From: Erythrobacter neustonensis
Lineage (GTDB): Bacteria; Pseudomonadota; Alphaproteobacteria; Sphingomonadales; Sphingomonadaceae
Direction: 5' to 3'
Assembly: GCF_001663175.1 (NCBI RefSeq)
Contig: NZ_CP016033.1
Location: forward strand, 1,488,001-1,552,000
DNA length: 64,000 bases
Shown here: one piece after another, positions 36,444 through 50,379 of the stretch
Position numbering within the stretch: the first letter of the stretch is position 1
Layout: each line of letters begins with the position of its first letter
Notes under the pieces: generated by a model
What the model was told of the DNA's origin: nothing
Seen by the model: only the letters and a program-made list of their open reading frames with translations
Databases searched by the model: none
Made by a program: the position numbers and the translations under genes

Positions 36444-38602
36444 GGCCGCCGCCCGAAGCCATCGCCGCGTTGCTCGATGGTTCGCACGCGGATCCTTTCG
36501 CGCTGCTGGGCACGCATGCAGGGCCGGAGGGCACCTTTGCCCGTGCGATCCTCCACGGCGCCGAACAGGCCGAGGCATTTTCGCTCGAAGGCGAGCACCT
36601 CGGCGCGATGACCCGGATCGACGGGCCACTGTTCGAAGGCACTTTGCGCGGTCCGCCGCAGCCGATCCGCTATTCCTGCCGCGCCGGTGACAGCCAGTGG
36701 TGGGTGACCGATCCCTATTCCTTTGGCCCCGTGCTGGGCCCGATGGACGATTTCTTGATCGCCGAAGGCACGCATTACCGCCTGTTCGACAAGCTCGGCG
36801 CGCATGTGATCGACCATGAAGGCGCGAGCGGCGTTCACTTTGCGGTGTGGGCGCCCAATGCACGATCCGTGACACTGGTGGGCGACTTCAACGGCTGGAA
36901 CGGCGCCGCCCACATGATGCGCCGCCGCGCGGATATCGGGGTATGGGAAATCTTCGTCCCCGGCATCGGCGAAGGCGCGATCTACAAATACCGGATCGTC
37001 GGGCCGGATGGCACGGTACAGCCATTGAAGGCCGATCCCTTTGCCTTCGCCAGCGAACTGCGCCCAAAAACCGCCAGCATCGTCGCCTGCCCCGTCAAGC
37101 GCGAGTGGGGCGATGATGCGCACCGCGCGCACTGGGCTAGCGTCGATCCCCGGCGCGAGGCGATATCGATCTATGAAGTCCACCCCGGCTCGTGGCAGCG
37201 CGACGACAATGGCTGGTTTCTCGGCTGGGATGAATTGGCCGCGCGGCTGATCCCCTATGTGCTCGACATGGGCTTTACCCATATCGAATTCATGCCGGTC
37301 AGCGAACACCCCTATGATCCCAGCTGGGGCTACCAGACCACCGGGCTCTACGCTCCCTCGGCGCGCTTTGGCGATGTGGAGGGTTTCGCGCGTTTCGTCG
37401 ACGGCGCGCACCGCGCCGGGATCGGCGTGCTGATCGACTGGGTGCCCGCGCACTTTCCGGTCGATGATCACGGGCTTGCCCGGTTCGATGGCACCGCGCT
37501 TTACGAACACGAAGACCCGCGGCTCGGCTTTCACCCCGACTGGAACACCGCGATCTACAATTTCGGGCGGCAGGAAGTGCGCGCATTCCTCGTCAACAAC
37601 GCGCTGTTCTGGGCCGAGAAATATCATGTCGATGGCCTTCGCGTCGATGCGGTCGCCTCGATGCTTTACCGCGATTACTCGCGGCAGCCCGACGAATGGA
37701 TCCCCAATGCCGAAGGCGGGCGCGAGAATTGGGAGGCGGTCGAATTCATGCAGGCCACCAACCGCGCGCTGTATGGCACGCATGCGGGCGTGATGACGAT
37801 CGCCGAGGAATCGACCTCATGGCCCGGCGTCTCCCAGCCCGCCTATGCCGAAGGCCCGCGCGCCGCGCTGGGCTTCGGGTTCAAGTGGAACATGGGCTTC
37901 ATGCACGACACGCTGCAATACATGGCGCGCGATCCGGTCCACCGCAAATACCACCACCACGAGATCACCTTCGGGCTGGTCTATGCCTTCACCGAAAACT
38001 TCGTCCTGCCTTTGAGCCATGACGAGGTGGTGCACGGGAAGGGCACGATCCTCGGCAAGATGAGCGGCGATGACTGGCAGCAATTCGCCAATCTGCGCGC
38101 TTATTACGCGATGATGTGGGGATACCCGGGCAAAAAGCTGCTCTTCATGGGCCAGGAATTCGCCCAGCGCCGTGAATGGAGTGAAAGCCGCGCGCTCGAC
38201 TGGGAACTGCTCGACGCGCCGGCGCATCGTGGGGTTGCCGATCTGATCCGCGATCTCAACCGCGTCTACCGCGAAACGCCGGCGCTCCACGCGCGGGATT
38301 GCGAGGCGGAAGGGTTCGAATGGCTGATCGCGGACGATGCCGACAATTCGGTGTTCGCCTGGCTGCGGCGGGCACCCGGCGCGGCGCCGGTTGCAGTGAT
38401 CGCCAACATGACGCCCAACTATCACACCGGCTACCGTATTCCTCTGCCGCATGACGGAACATGGGCCGAGATAATCAATTCGGATGCAGAGACTTATGGT
38501 GGCAGCGCGAAGGGCAATCTCGGGAAAGTGAGTGCAAGCGGCGGAGCGGCGCATGTCTTGCTGCCCCCGCTCGCCACGATCATGCTGCAATTCACAGGCT
38601 GA
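36440..38602 (+). CDS. glgB: 1,4-alpha-glucan branching enzyme
   Basis: 720 aa. GH13 marks: [16 protein letters not shown] [43 protein letters not shown] (nucleophile Asp), [11 protein letters not shown] (acid Glu) and [11 protein letters not shown]. The N-terminal CBM48-like part includes [14 protein letters not shown] start overlaps the glgP stop (GTGA). Transfers short glucan chains to form alpha-1,6 branches. Confidence 0.96.
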   Translation: MRPPPEAIAALLDGSHADPFALLGTHAGPEGTFARAILHGAEQAEAFSLEGEHLGAMTRIDGPLFEGTLRGPPQPIRYSCRAGDSQWWVTDPYSFGPVLGPMDDFLIAEGTHYRLFDKLGAHVIDHEGASGVHFAVWAPNARSVTLVGDFNGWNGAAHMMRRRADIGVWEIFVPGIGEGAIYKYRIVGPDGTVQPLKADPFAFASELRPKTASIVACPVKREWGDDAHRAHWASVDPRREAISIYEVHPGSWQRDDNGWFLGWDELAARLIPYVLDMGFTHIEFMPVSEHPYDPSWGYQTTGLYAPSARFGDVEGFARFVDGAHRAGIGVLIDWVPAHFPVDDHGLARFDGTALYEHEDPRLGFHPDWNTAIYNFGRQEVRAFLVNNALFWAEKYHVDGLRVDAVASMLYRDYSRQPDEWIPNAEGGRENWEAVEFMQATNRALYGTHAGVMTIAEESTSWPGVSQPAYAEGPRAALGFGFKWNMGFMHDTLQYMARDPVHRKYHHHEITFGLVYAFTENFVLPLSHDEVVHGKGTILGKMSGDDWQQFANLRAYYAMMWGYPGKKLLFMGQEFAQRREWSESRALDWELLDAPAHRGVADLIRDLNRVYRETPALHARDCEAEGFEWLIADDADNSVFAWLRRAPGAAPVAVIANMTPNYHTGYRIPLPHDGTWAEIINSDAETYGGSAKGNLGKVSASGGAAHVLLPPLATIMLQFTG

Positions 38603-38633
38603 ATACCAAGATATCGATCCGGGAGAGAGCGGG

Positions 38634-39895
38634 ATGGACAAGAGGACGACGGGCAGGCCGCTGGCGCGCGATGCCATGGCCTATGTGCTGGCAGGCGGGC
38701 GCGGCAGCCGTTTGATGGAGCTGACCGACCGGCGAGCCAAGCCCGCGGTCTATTTCGGCGGCAAATCGCGGATCATCGATTTTGCGCTGTCGAACGCGAT
38801 CAATTCGGGCATCCGCCGCATCGGGGTGGCGACACAGTACAAGGCGCATTCACTGATCCGCCACATGCAGCGCGCCTGGACGTTCCTGCGCCCCGAACGC
38901 AACGAAAGCTTCGATATCCTGCCCGCCAGCCAGCGCGTGTCGGAGAACCAGTGGTACGAAGGCACGGCCGATGCGGTGTTCCAGAACATGGACATCATCG
39001 CCAGCCTTGCACCCAAGTACATGGTTATCCTTGCGGGCGACCACATCTACAAGATGGATTACGAATTGATGCTGCAGCAGCACGTCAATTCGGGCGCGGA
39101 TGTCACCGTTGGCTGTCTGGTCGTGCCGCGGATGGAAGCGACCGGCTTCGGCGTCATGCAGGTCGACGGCGCCGATACGATCACCGCCTTCGTCGAAAAG
39201 CCCGCCGACCCGCCCGGCATCCCCGGTAATGAAGGCATGGCGCTCGCTTCGATGGGCATCTACGTTTTCAACACCGAATTCCTGTTCGAACAATTGCGCC
39301 GCGATGCCGACGACCCCACCTCCAAACGCGATTTCGGCGGCGACATCATCCCCTATATCGTCAAGCACGGCAAAGCGGTGGCGCACCGGTTCACCAACAG
39401 CTGCATCCGCGCAGCCGAGGAGATCGAGGAATACTGGCGCGATGTGGGCACGCTCGATGCCTATTTCGAAGCCAACCTCGACCTCACCGACACCGTCCCC
39501 AAGCTGAACCTGTATGATCGCGATTGGCCGATCTGGACCGATGCGGTGGTCGCCGCACCGGCCAAGTTCGTGCACGACGAGGACGGCCGGCGCGGCTTTG
39601 CCGTCTCGTCTCTGGTGTCGGGCGATTGCATCGTCTCGGGTTCCGAAGTGGTGCGCAGCCTGCTGTTCACCGGGGTCAAACTGGGCAGCTATTCGAGCGC
39701 GCACGAAGCGGTGATCCTGCCCTATTGCAACATCGGGCGCGGCGCACGGCTGCGGCGGGTGATCATCGATTCGGGCGTGCGTATCCCCGAAGGCATGGTG
39801 ATCGGCGAGGATCCCGCGCTCGATGCAAGCCGCTTCCGCGTGTCCGAAAAAGGCGTGGTGCTGGTCACCCGCGACATGATGGCGCGTCTGGGGCT

Positions 39896-39899
<4 letters not shown>
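38634..39899 (+). CDS. glgC: Glucose-1-phosphate adenylyltransferase
   Basis: 421 aa. [20 protein letters not shown] (nucleotide loop), [44 protein letters not shown] and VEKPADPP are typical. Makes ADP-glucose, usually the control point of glycogen synthesis through allosteric effectors. 31 bases after glgB; the stop overlaps the glgA GTG. Confidence 0.97.
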
Positions 39900-44768
<4,869 letters not shown>

Positions 44769-44774
44769 TCCGGC

Positions 44775-45566
44775 TTAGCCGAACACGGCCACACACTGGA
44801 TGCCGTCGAGCACTTGCTGCCCGTCGGCATCCCACAGTCGCAGCCGTTCGGACGAGTAGCCGGCATCGGCGTGCTGGCTGGCATTTTCGGCCAGATACCA
44901 GCCATCGCGCGACCGGCTTGTCGGGTCGAGCACGTTGAACGACCAGTTTACCGAACTCAGCGGCCCTTGGCGCTGCATCACCCGCATCGCGCCCGGCGGC
45001 ATGACATCGCCCATCAGCACCAGCGTGGACACCGGATCGAGATCATGCGCCTCGGTGAGCCGCGCCCAGCGCCGGACGGTTGCACCGCGGTCGGTACCCT
45101 TGGTCTGCCCGTGGCGCAGTTCGAAGTTCTTGGCGACAAAGGCGGGCGCAAAGCTGTGCGTGACCGGTGCGTTGTCCTCGGGCGCGCCGGGCCAGTCTTC
45201 GGGCCGGCTTGCGGGCTGAACCGCATTGGGCTCGCGACCTTCGCCGAACAGCCAGAATGCGCTCAGGGCAACGCGGCCCTCGCACAGGATCTCGCTGCGC
45301 ACCTGTGTGACATTGCGCCCTTGCCTCACGATCTCGGCAGTGAGCGCGATGTCCTCGCCGACGGGCGCAACAAATGCGACCTGGCCTGCGCGCAGCGGCG
45401 GAAGCCCCGGAAACGCGCGCACGGCCATTGTGTAGGCAACCAGCGCCGATGCGCCGCCATACAGCGTTCTGCCCTGCATCCAGTCGGATGCATGGGAGAG
45501 ATGCGCAGGGCCGGGTTGGCCGGTGACAGGTTCGAGCAGGCTGGCAATGGTCATGGCGAGGTTCAT
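44775..45566 (-). CDS. Thioesterase family protein (TesB-like double hotdog)
   Basis: 263 aa. LSHASDWMQGRTLYGGASAL at the start of the first hotdog and SSVNWSFNVLDPTSRSRDGWYLAENASQ in the second match acyl-CoA thioesterase-like proteins. Probably hydrolyses acyl-CoA in the cytoplasm. ATG at 45566 is my choice; the frame is open upstream and ATG at 45554 is an alternative. Confidence 0.8.
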   Translation of the reverse strand: MNLAMTIASLLEPVTGQPGPAHLSHASDWMQGRTLYGGASALVAYTMAVRAFPGLPPLRAGQVAFVAPVGEDIALTAEIVRQGRNVTQVRSEILCEGRVALSAFWLFGEGREPNAVQPASRPEDWPGAPEDNAPVTHSFAPAFVAKNFELRHGQTKGTDRGATVRRWARLTEAHDLDPVSTLVLMGDVMPPGAMRVMQRQGPLSSVNWSFNVLDPTSRSRDGWYLAENASQHADAGYSSERLRLWDADGQQVLDGIQCVAVFG

Positions 45567-45695
45567 GGCCCGCAGCCGCCGCTCCGTCCAGACTGACGTT
45601 GCGTAATGCAGGCGATGCGCCATTCTCGCATTGCCAAGCGGCCGCCGAATCGCTAGTGCGCCGCTTCCTCCCGGAGCTTTGGCCCCGGAAGGCTC

Positions 45696-45769
45696 GGCCC
45701 GATGGCGGAGTGGTTACGTAGAGGACTGCAAATCCTCGCACGCCGGTTCGATTCCGGCTCGGGCCTCCA
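45696..45769 (+). tRNA. tRNA-Cys (GCA)
   Basis: Acceptor arms GGCCCGA and TCGGGCC pair, CCA is encoded, anticodon loop CTGCAAA in stem GAGGA/TCCTC gives anticodon GCA. T-arm GCCGGTTCGATTCCGGC. Confidence 0.95.
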
Positions 45770-45822
45770 CCTTTTGCAATTGCGCACCTTGGCCCGACAG
45801 CCTAGGTCGCGACAGCCGGAAT

Positions 45823-45898
45823 GCCGCTTTAGCTCAGTCGGTAGAGCACATCATTCGTAATGATGGGGTCACGTGTTCGAGTCACGTAAGCGGCACCA
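45823..45898 (+). tRNA. tRNA-Thr (CGT), integration site of the element
   Basis: Acceptor arms GCCGCTT and AAGCGGC pair, CCA encoded, anticodon loop TTCGTAA gives CGT (reads ACG). Its last 17 bases plus one are duplicated at 60005-60022, marking the attachment site; the gene stays intact. Confidence 0.95.
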
Positions 45899-45899
45899 C
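45882..45899 (+). repeat. attL core (direct repeat)
   Basis: TCACGTAAGCGGCACCAC, identical to 60005-60022. It is the T-arm edge, acceptor strand and CCA of tRNA-Thr. Confidence 0.9.
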
Positions 45900-45962
45900 A
45901 CCTTCGTAAGGGATTGATTTCCCGGAAAAGCTCAGCAATATCAGGCTTTCTTGCTCCGCTGC

Positions 45963-45984
45963 GGTACAATGCGGAGGTACAAAA
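45963..45984 (+). repeat. Left-arm paired repeat, putative integrase arm sites
   Basis: GGTACAAT at 45963-45970 and GGTACAAAA at 45976-45984, 13 bases apart. The second copy contains part of the integrase ribosome binding site GGAGGT. The same pair with the same spacing is at 59922-59943. Confidence 0.65.
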
Positions 45985-47682
45985 GTGGGTCTCGTGCTGC
46001 CCTATATCGTCGTCCAAAAATCAGGTCGCTGCGACTATCGCCGCTACTTCCCCGCGCCTCTGGTCCCCTTCGTTCCGGGTTGTCAGAAGCTGGTTAAGCG
46101 ATCCTTGGGCCGCGTGGACGATCCGACCTTCGACCAGCATCACCGAGCTGCTACTAAGGAATACGAGCGGCTGCTGTCGCTAGCTGTAAAGGCGCGGGAC
46201 AAGGCGTACGATCCCCTCGACCCGCCGACCATTGCCTGGCTCGCTGAGACCTTCGTGGCAGAGCAATTGGAGGCCGACGATGGATCGCGCTGGGACCCCG
46301 GCGAACGCGAGCTCTACCTAGGCATCGTCGGTGACCTTGAAGCACGAGGTATCCCCCACAGGGCCAGCTGGCGACCTGAGGACCCCTTGAGGTGGGCCAG
46401 TAAGGCCAGAGAGACAGCGTCCTGGAGCCTGGACTTCCATCGGAGCCTACGCGCCGCCGGTGACCTCGAGGGCATCTGCTCGAGCCACAAGGACGACGCT
46501 GAGCTCCTGCTTGAAGCGCATGGCTACGTGGTCAACCCTTCCGACATCATCGGCATGCAGAGTTTGTGTCGGGCCCTGAACGACGCCTGCATCAGGGTTG
46601 CCGAGGCTAAGCTCAAGCGGCTCGATGGCGACGATGTGCCCACTGCGCTACCGCCCGCCCGACCAGCCGAAAGAGCCTCCGATCTGCCGCGAGCTAAAGC
46701 GCAGGTTCCTCTATTGGCAACGTTTGATGCCTATGCTTCGAGCCAAGGGGTGACGCCTGGCGTGCGGGATGAATGGCGGCGTTATGTGGCACGACTTGTC
46801 GACTGGCTGGGACACGATGATGCCTCAAAGCTCACGGCAAGTGACCTGCGGACCTGGCGCGACGAGCTCCTCGCCGAGACTACTCATAAGGGAACCCTTC
46901 GAGACCCTGTGACGGTCCGAGACAAGTATATCACCTCCGTCAGAGCCGCCCTTAACTGGGCCGTCGAAGAGCAGCTCCTCGATCACAACGTGGCACGGGA
47001 TGTGACTGTGCGCATCCCGAAGAAGGCGAAGGTCCGGGATCGTAGTTTCACGACAGAGGAGGCACGCGCCATCCTAGCAGCGACCTTGCAGAAGTCGTCG
47101 GATCGGCTCTCGATAACCCATGCCCGTGCCAGGCGGTGGATACCTTGGCTATGCGCGTACTCAGGTGCGAGGGTGAACGAGTTCAGCCAGCTAAGGGCAG
47201 AAGATGTCTTCGAGGAGGACGGCATCTGGGCGGCCCGGATCACCCCAGAGGCAGGATCGGTAAAAACGAAGGAGGCGAGGGTTGTTCCGCTCCACTCACA
47301 TCTGATCGACCAAGGCTTTTTGAAGGTCGTTAAGGGGGTTGGCAGCGGTCCACTCTTCTACGATCCCTTGGCTCAGCGGGTTGAGAAGGAAGGTACCCGT
47401 CACTTCAAGAAGGTGGGCGAACGGCTTGCCCAATGGGTCCGCAAAGACGTCGGAGTGGATGACCCGGACATCATGCCAAACCACGCTTGGCGGCACACCT
47501 TCAAGTCGATGTCCTACGATGCTGGCATCGAGGAGCGGGTCGCTGACGCAATCCAGGGGCATGCCCCGAAGACGACGGGGCGGACCTATGGCAGCGTCTC
47601 ACTTAGTGCGAAGGCGGCGGCTGTCGAAAAGATCCCCCGGTTCTGCACAAACCAAGTGGTCAGAGATTGCAGCAGTAGCTGA
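45985..47682 (+). CDS. Tyrosine-type site-specific integrase
   Basis: 565 aa. GTG start with GGAGGT 7 bases upstream. The N-terminal half is an extended arm-binding-like region. A core-binding SAM-like domain is near residues 245-345. The catalytic domain has Arg396 in YSGARVNEFSQL, then HAWRHTFKS (His500, Arg503), a later His in IQGHAPKTTG and Tyr535 in GRTYGSV. It sits 86 bases inside attL, oriented away from the tRNA. Its 3' end overlaps the convergent MrcB_N-DUF3883 gene by 23 bases. It would integrate and, with help, excise the element. Confidence 0.93.
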   Translation: MGLVLPYIVVQKSGRCDYRRYFPAPLVPFVPGCQKLVKRSLGRVDDPTFDQHHRAATKEYERLLSLAVKARDKAYDPLDPPTIAWLAETFVAEQLEADDGSRWDPGERELYLGIVGDLEARGIPHRASWRPEDPLRWASKARETASWSLDFHRSLRAAGDLEGICSSHKDDAELLLEAHGYVVNPSDIIGMQSLCRALNDACIRVAEAKLKRLDGDDVPTALPPARPAERASDLPRAKAQVPLLATFDAYASSQGVTPGVRDEWRRYVARLVDWLGHDDASKLTASDLRTWRDELLAETTHKGTLRDPVTVRDKYITSVRAALNWAVEEQLLDHNVARDVTVRIPKKAKVRDRSFTTEEARAILAATLQKSSDRLSITHARARRWIPWLCAYSGARVNEFSQLRAEDVFEEDGIWAARITPEAGSVKTKEARVVPLHSHLIDQGFLKVVKGVGSGPLFYDPLAQRVEKEGTRHFKKVGERLAQWVRKDVGVDDPDIMPNHAWRHTFKSMSYDAGIEERVADAIQGHAPKTTGRTYGSVSLSAKAAAVEKIPRFCTNQVVRDCSSS

Positions 47683-48748
47683 GAGGGCGCAGCTCAGCCT
47701 TATCGACCTCCCAGCCTTCGATGGCCGTAACGATCCCGCCAGCTGCCTGTGTTCGCATCTCCAACAGGTCGATGCTGTGTACGACGATCAAGACGTTGTG
47801 CGGGTTGTTGACGCGGTGCAGCTCAACCTCATTGGCCGTGAGGAGGATGGTGCCGAAGCCCGCTGTGGTGCCCTTGACTTCGACAACGTGCTCGACGCCT
47901 CCTCGGCTTGCGGTGAAGTCGCAGGATTGAGTGGCGCTTACGTCTTGGATGTCATCGTAGCCGTTTGCTTTGAGCCACCCTTTGGCAAGGTGCATGGCCT
48001 GATCCTCAACCACCTTCCGTTGCGCTGCGCTCAGTCCGAACCCCTGTCCACCTCGACTATTTGATCGGCGCGGGCTGGCAATGGCCTCCAATTGGAGCTG
48101 AGCCTCCTGGATGTCCGGCGCGACCGCCTCTGGTGCCCTGCCAAGCTCGATGGCGTGATAGAGCTGTCCGAGGAGGCCTACCGCTTGCTCCAGGTCCTTC
48201 TGGAGCTGCTCGTCGCCAGGCAGGATCTCGACAGGGTAAAACTTGGAGAATGCCGTGGTGCGTTCGTAGGGGCCCGAGAGGCCAAAATTGGAACCGAGGT
48301 CGACCCCTTCGCGGAACCCGAGCAGTCCAGCCTGCTTCCCGAGCAGCCCACGCGCCCATGACATGAGCTCAGCCACCTCCTCGTCGCTCCGAGGCACGAA
48401 GTCCCTGCCGTTGAACGAGGTGGAGCCGTGGCTCACGCATAGGGATACACCGTCACCGTTGGCGTGGAACAGGAAGACGACGTACCAGCCTTTCTGTGCC
48501 GAAGGCGACAACTCAGGCGAGTGAACCCTGATCCAGGGAACGAAGGTCTTCCTACCGGTTCCGTCCTTGCCTTGGACATTGAGGCGGCCCTTGAACGGTA
48601 GCACCGCGCTGCCAGTCACCGCCCGCCATCGGCGGAGCTCTTCCGGCATCATGTTGCGAACCAATTGGCCTCGACGTTCCATGGCTGGAGTATTCTCGGA
48701 CGAGAAATCGAGCTGCAGCTCCAGGACCTCTCTAAGCATCTCCTGCAT
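47660..48748 (-). CDS. MrcB_N (DUF3578)-DUF3883 restriction-type protein
   Basis: 362 aa. Residues about 10-190 resemble the MrcB-like N-terminal domain (GWYVVFLFHANGDGVSLCVS, FNGRDFVPRSDEEVAELM, FYPVEILPGD). Residues about 245-345 are a DUF3883/NOV_C-like domain with a nuclease-like core (AKGWLKANGYDDIQDVS, then CDFTASRGGVEHVVEVKGTT, giving a D ... E-x-K pattern, then LTANEVELH). MrcB_N domains are found with McrB-type GTPases and other restriction proteins that sense modified DNA. There is no GTPase here, so it would act alone or with the neighbouring type I system. The start has AAGGGGGG upstream. The role in defence is inferred. Confidence 0.75.
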   Translation of the reverse strand: MQEMLREVLELQLDFSSENTPAMERRGQLVRNMMPEELRRWRAVTGSAVLPFKGRLNVQGKDGTGRKTFVPWIRVHSPELSPSAQKGWYVVFLFHANGDGVSLCVSHGSTSFNGRDFVPRSDEEVAELMSWARGLLGKQAGLLGFREGVDLGSNFGLSGPYERTTAFSKFYPVEILPGDEQLQKDLEQAVGLLGQLYHAIELGRAPEAVAPDIQEAQLQLEAIASPRRSNSRGGQGFGLSAAQRKVVEDQAMHLAKGWLKANGYDDIQDVSATQSCDFTASRGGVEHVVEVKGTTAGFGTILLTANEVELHRVNNPHNVLIVVHSIDLLEMRTQAAGGIVTAIEGWEVDKAELRPLSYCCNL

Positions 48749-48923
48749 GCGCTTCCCCCCTTAGGTGACGTCGATCTGCAAGCGCGGTCTGACCTTCGTC
48801 ATGCACCATCAGCGAAGCCGCCATCTTCGAAAGCAATTCCGACTGGGCCCTTTGGTACCATCCGAACAAGTAAAGGGGACCCAAAACAATAGGTGTCACG
48901 GCTTACATTTGAGGCGGCCAGAA

Positions 48924-48957
48924 AGGTGCCGACGCCTTGAAGGAAGCGCCAGCACCT
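48924..48957 (-). terminator. Weak terminator candidate after the barrel-like gene
   Basis: AGGTGC and GCACCT form the ends of an imperfect hairpin 8 bases past the stop at 48965, followed on the minus strand by TTTCT. Confidence 0.3.
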
Positions 48958-48964
48958 CATCATT

Positions 48965-49459
48965 TTAGAAGGCTCCGCGCAAGCCTAGAGCGAAGAACTC
49001 TTCGCCGACATTTCCATGAACTCGAAAGCGCGGCGCAATCGGAAAGCTCACCAAGCCATAAGGGCGAACAGCCCCACCATCGTATCGACCACCGCCACCT
49101 AATTCGAGGCTACCCGCAACGGTGTACGAGGCTTCGAGCTTACCGTAAGGCTTCAGAGCCGTATCATCACACAGTCGGTCGTCGGCGAATTGGCCGTTGG
49201 TTCTGTCTCGGCAGCGGGTTTGGCCGTTGTTGAATGTGTCCGTGAAGTAGCGCTCATTGTCGCCCTGATATACCAAGACACCACCAATAGGCCTGAGCGA
49301 AAAGCCGCCAGCAGTGACTTGATAACCGAGACCAAGCTCCGCGCCCCACACGCCTTCGGACCGCGCTCCGTTGCCCTCGACCACCAAACCGTCGGCCAGA
49401 GCCGGAGTGGCGGTGCCAACCATTGCGAAAGCCAATCCACAGGCCAGTATATTCTTCAT
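48965..49459 (-). CDS. Secreted barrel-like hypothetical protein
   Basis: 164 aa. Sec signal peptide (about residues 1-23, ending ATPALADG). The mature part has repeated alternating beta strands rich in Gly and Tyr (LGLGYQVTAGGFSLRP, YGKLEASYTVAGSLELGG) and ends in a phenylalanine (LGLRGAF), like small outer membrane barrels. GAGGA upstream supports the start. Two cysteines in the loop CRDRTNGQFADDRLC could form a disulfide. Family not recognised; why it travels with defence genes is unclear. Confidence 0.7.
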   Translation of the reverse strand: MKNILACGLAFAMVGTATPALADGLVVEGNGARSEGVWGAELGLGYQVTAGGFSLRPIGGVLVYQGDNERYFTDTFNNGQTRCRDRTNGQFADDRLCDDTALKPYGKLEASYTVAGSLELGGGGRYDGGAVRPYGLVSFPIAPRFRVHGNVGEEFFALGLRGAF

Positions 49460-49637
49460 TTGTTTTCCTCTTAAAAAGGGCGGTCGCTCCTAAGCGCTAT
49501 CTTCTTGCAAAACAAAGGCCTTTTTTGGGGGCACCGTAGATTATGTGCATTGACAAATTCGCACCGATTACGGGTATCAGGGGCCAACAACTTGTACCTT
49601 TCGGACCACCCGTCCCGCGCTGGCTCAGGATGGGCAT

Positions 49638-49688
49638 AAAGATACCTTTAGGGATTCTGGGCTAGGCACATTTCGCCTAGGTATCTTT
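49638..49688. repeat. Nested inverted repeats upstream of the serine recombinase
   Basis: Outer arms AAAGATACCT (49638-49647) and AGGTATCTTT (49679-49688) are perfect 10-bp complements. Inside them lies CTAGGC (49662-49667) with GCCTAG (49675-49680). They stand 22 bases before the recombinase start, where resolvase sites and their operators usually lie. Confidence 0.7.
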
Positions 49689-49709
49689 TGGTCCATTAGG
49701 AGCTCCCCC

Positions 49710-50300
49710 ATGACCCAGCGCATCGCCTACTTCCGCGTCTCCACCCACGACCAGTCCATTGAGGCCCAGCGGGAGGCTCTTGGTGGCGGCTTCGACCGAG
49801 AGTTCACCGACGAGGGGGTCAGCGGTGGGACCTTGGCTGCTGACAGGCCTGGCTTCAGTGAATTGCTGGACTATGCACGGCAGGGCGATGCGGTCCACGT
49901 CTACTCCATCGACCGACTGGGGCGCGACGCTCTGGACGTTCAGACCACGGTGAAGCACCTCATCGATAAGGGTATTACAGTGGACGTGCGGGGCCTGGGG
50001 CCCATCTCCGGTGATGCAGGGAAGATCATCGTCGCGGTCCTTGCTCAGATGGCGGAGATTGAGCGCAACAGGATCAGGGAACGGTGTGAAGCGGGCCGAG
50101 CGGCTGCAAGGTTCTCGTTGGTGGCCACAGGGCGCACGCACAGGGGCAAGGTGAGCCTGGGTAGACCGAAGGCTGCTGACGGCCCTCAGGTGGTCGCGTG
50201 GCGCAAGGAGCGCGGTGCAAGCATCAGAGAGACCGCAGAACACTTCGGGATTAGCGCCACCAGCGTGAAGCGGTATTTGGCAGAGGCCGCAAAGGCCTGA
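49710..50300 (+). CDS. Serine recombinase (resolvase/invertase type)
   Basis: 196 aa. Catalytic Ser11 in AYFRVSTHDQS, then IDRLGRDALDV, the E-helix IIVAVLAQMAEIERNRIRER, and a C-terminal helix-turn-helix (SIRETAEHFGISATSVKRYL). Small-resolvase size, with AGGAG 7 bases upstream. It would cut and rejoin at the nested inverted repeats just before it or elsewhere in the element, for example to resolve multimers or invert a segment. Followed closely by the polymerase-like gene. Confidence 0.93.
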   Translation: MTQRIAYFRVSTHDQSIEAQREALGGGFDREFTDEGVSGGTLAADRPGFSELLDYARQGDAVHVYSIDRLGRDALDVQTTVKHLIDKGITVDVRGLGPISGDAGKIIVAVLAQMAEIERNRIRERCEAGRAAARFSLVATGRTHRGKVSLGRPKAADGPQVVAWRKERGASIRETAEHFGISATSVKRYLAEAAKA

Positions 50301-50379
50301 CGGTTGGTCAGAAAATACGGGGGTAAGCTGAACGCTGCAAGTTCATCATAGAATTGAGGTTTTCAGCTCTGTCAACGTC

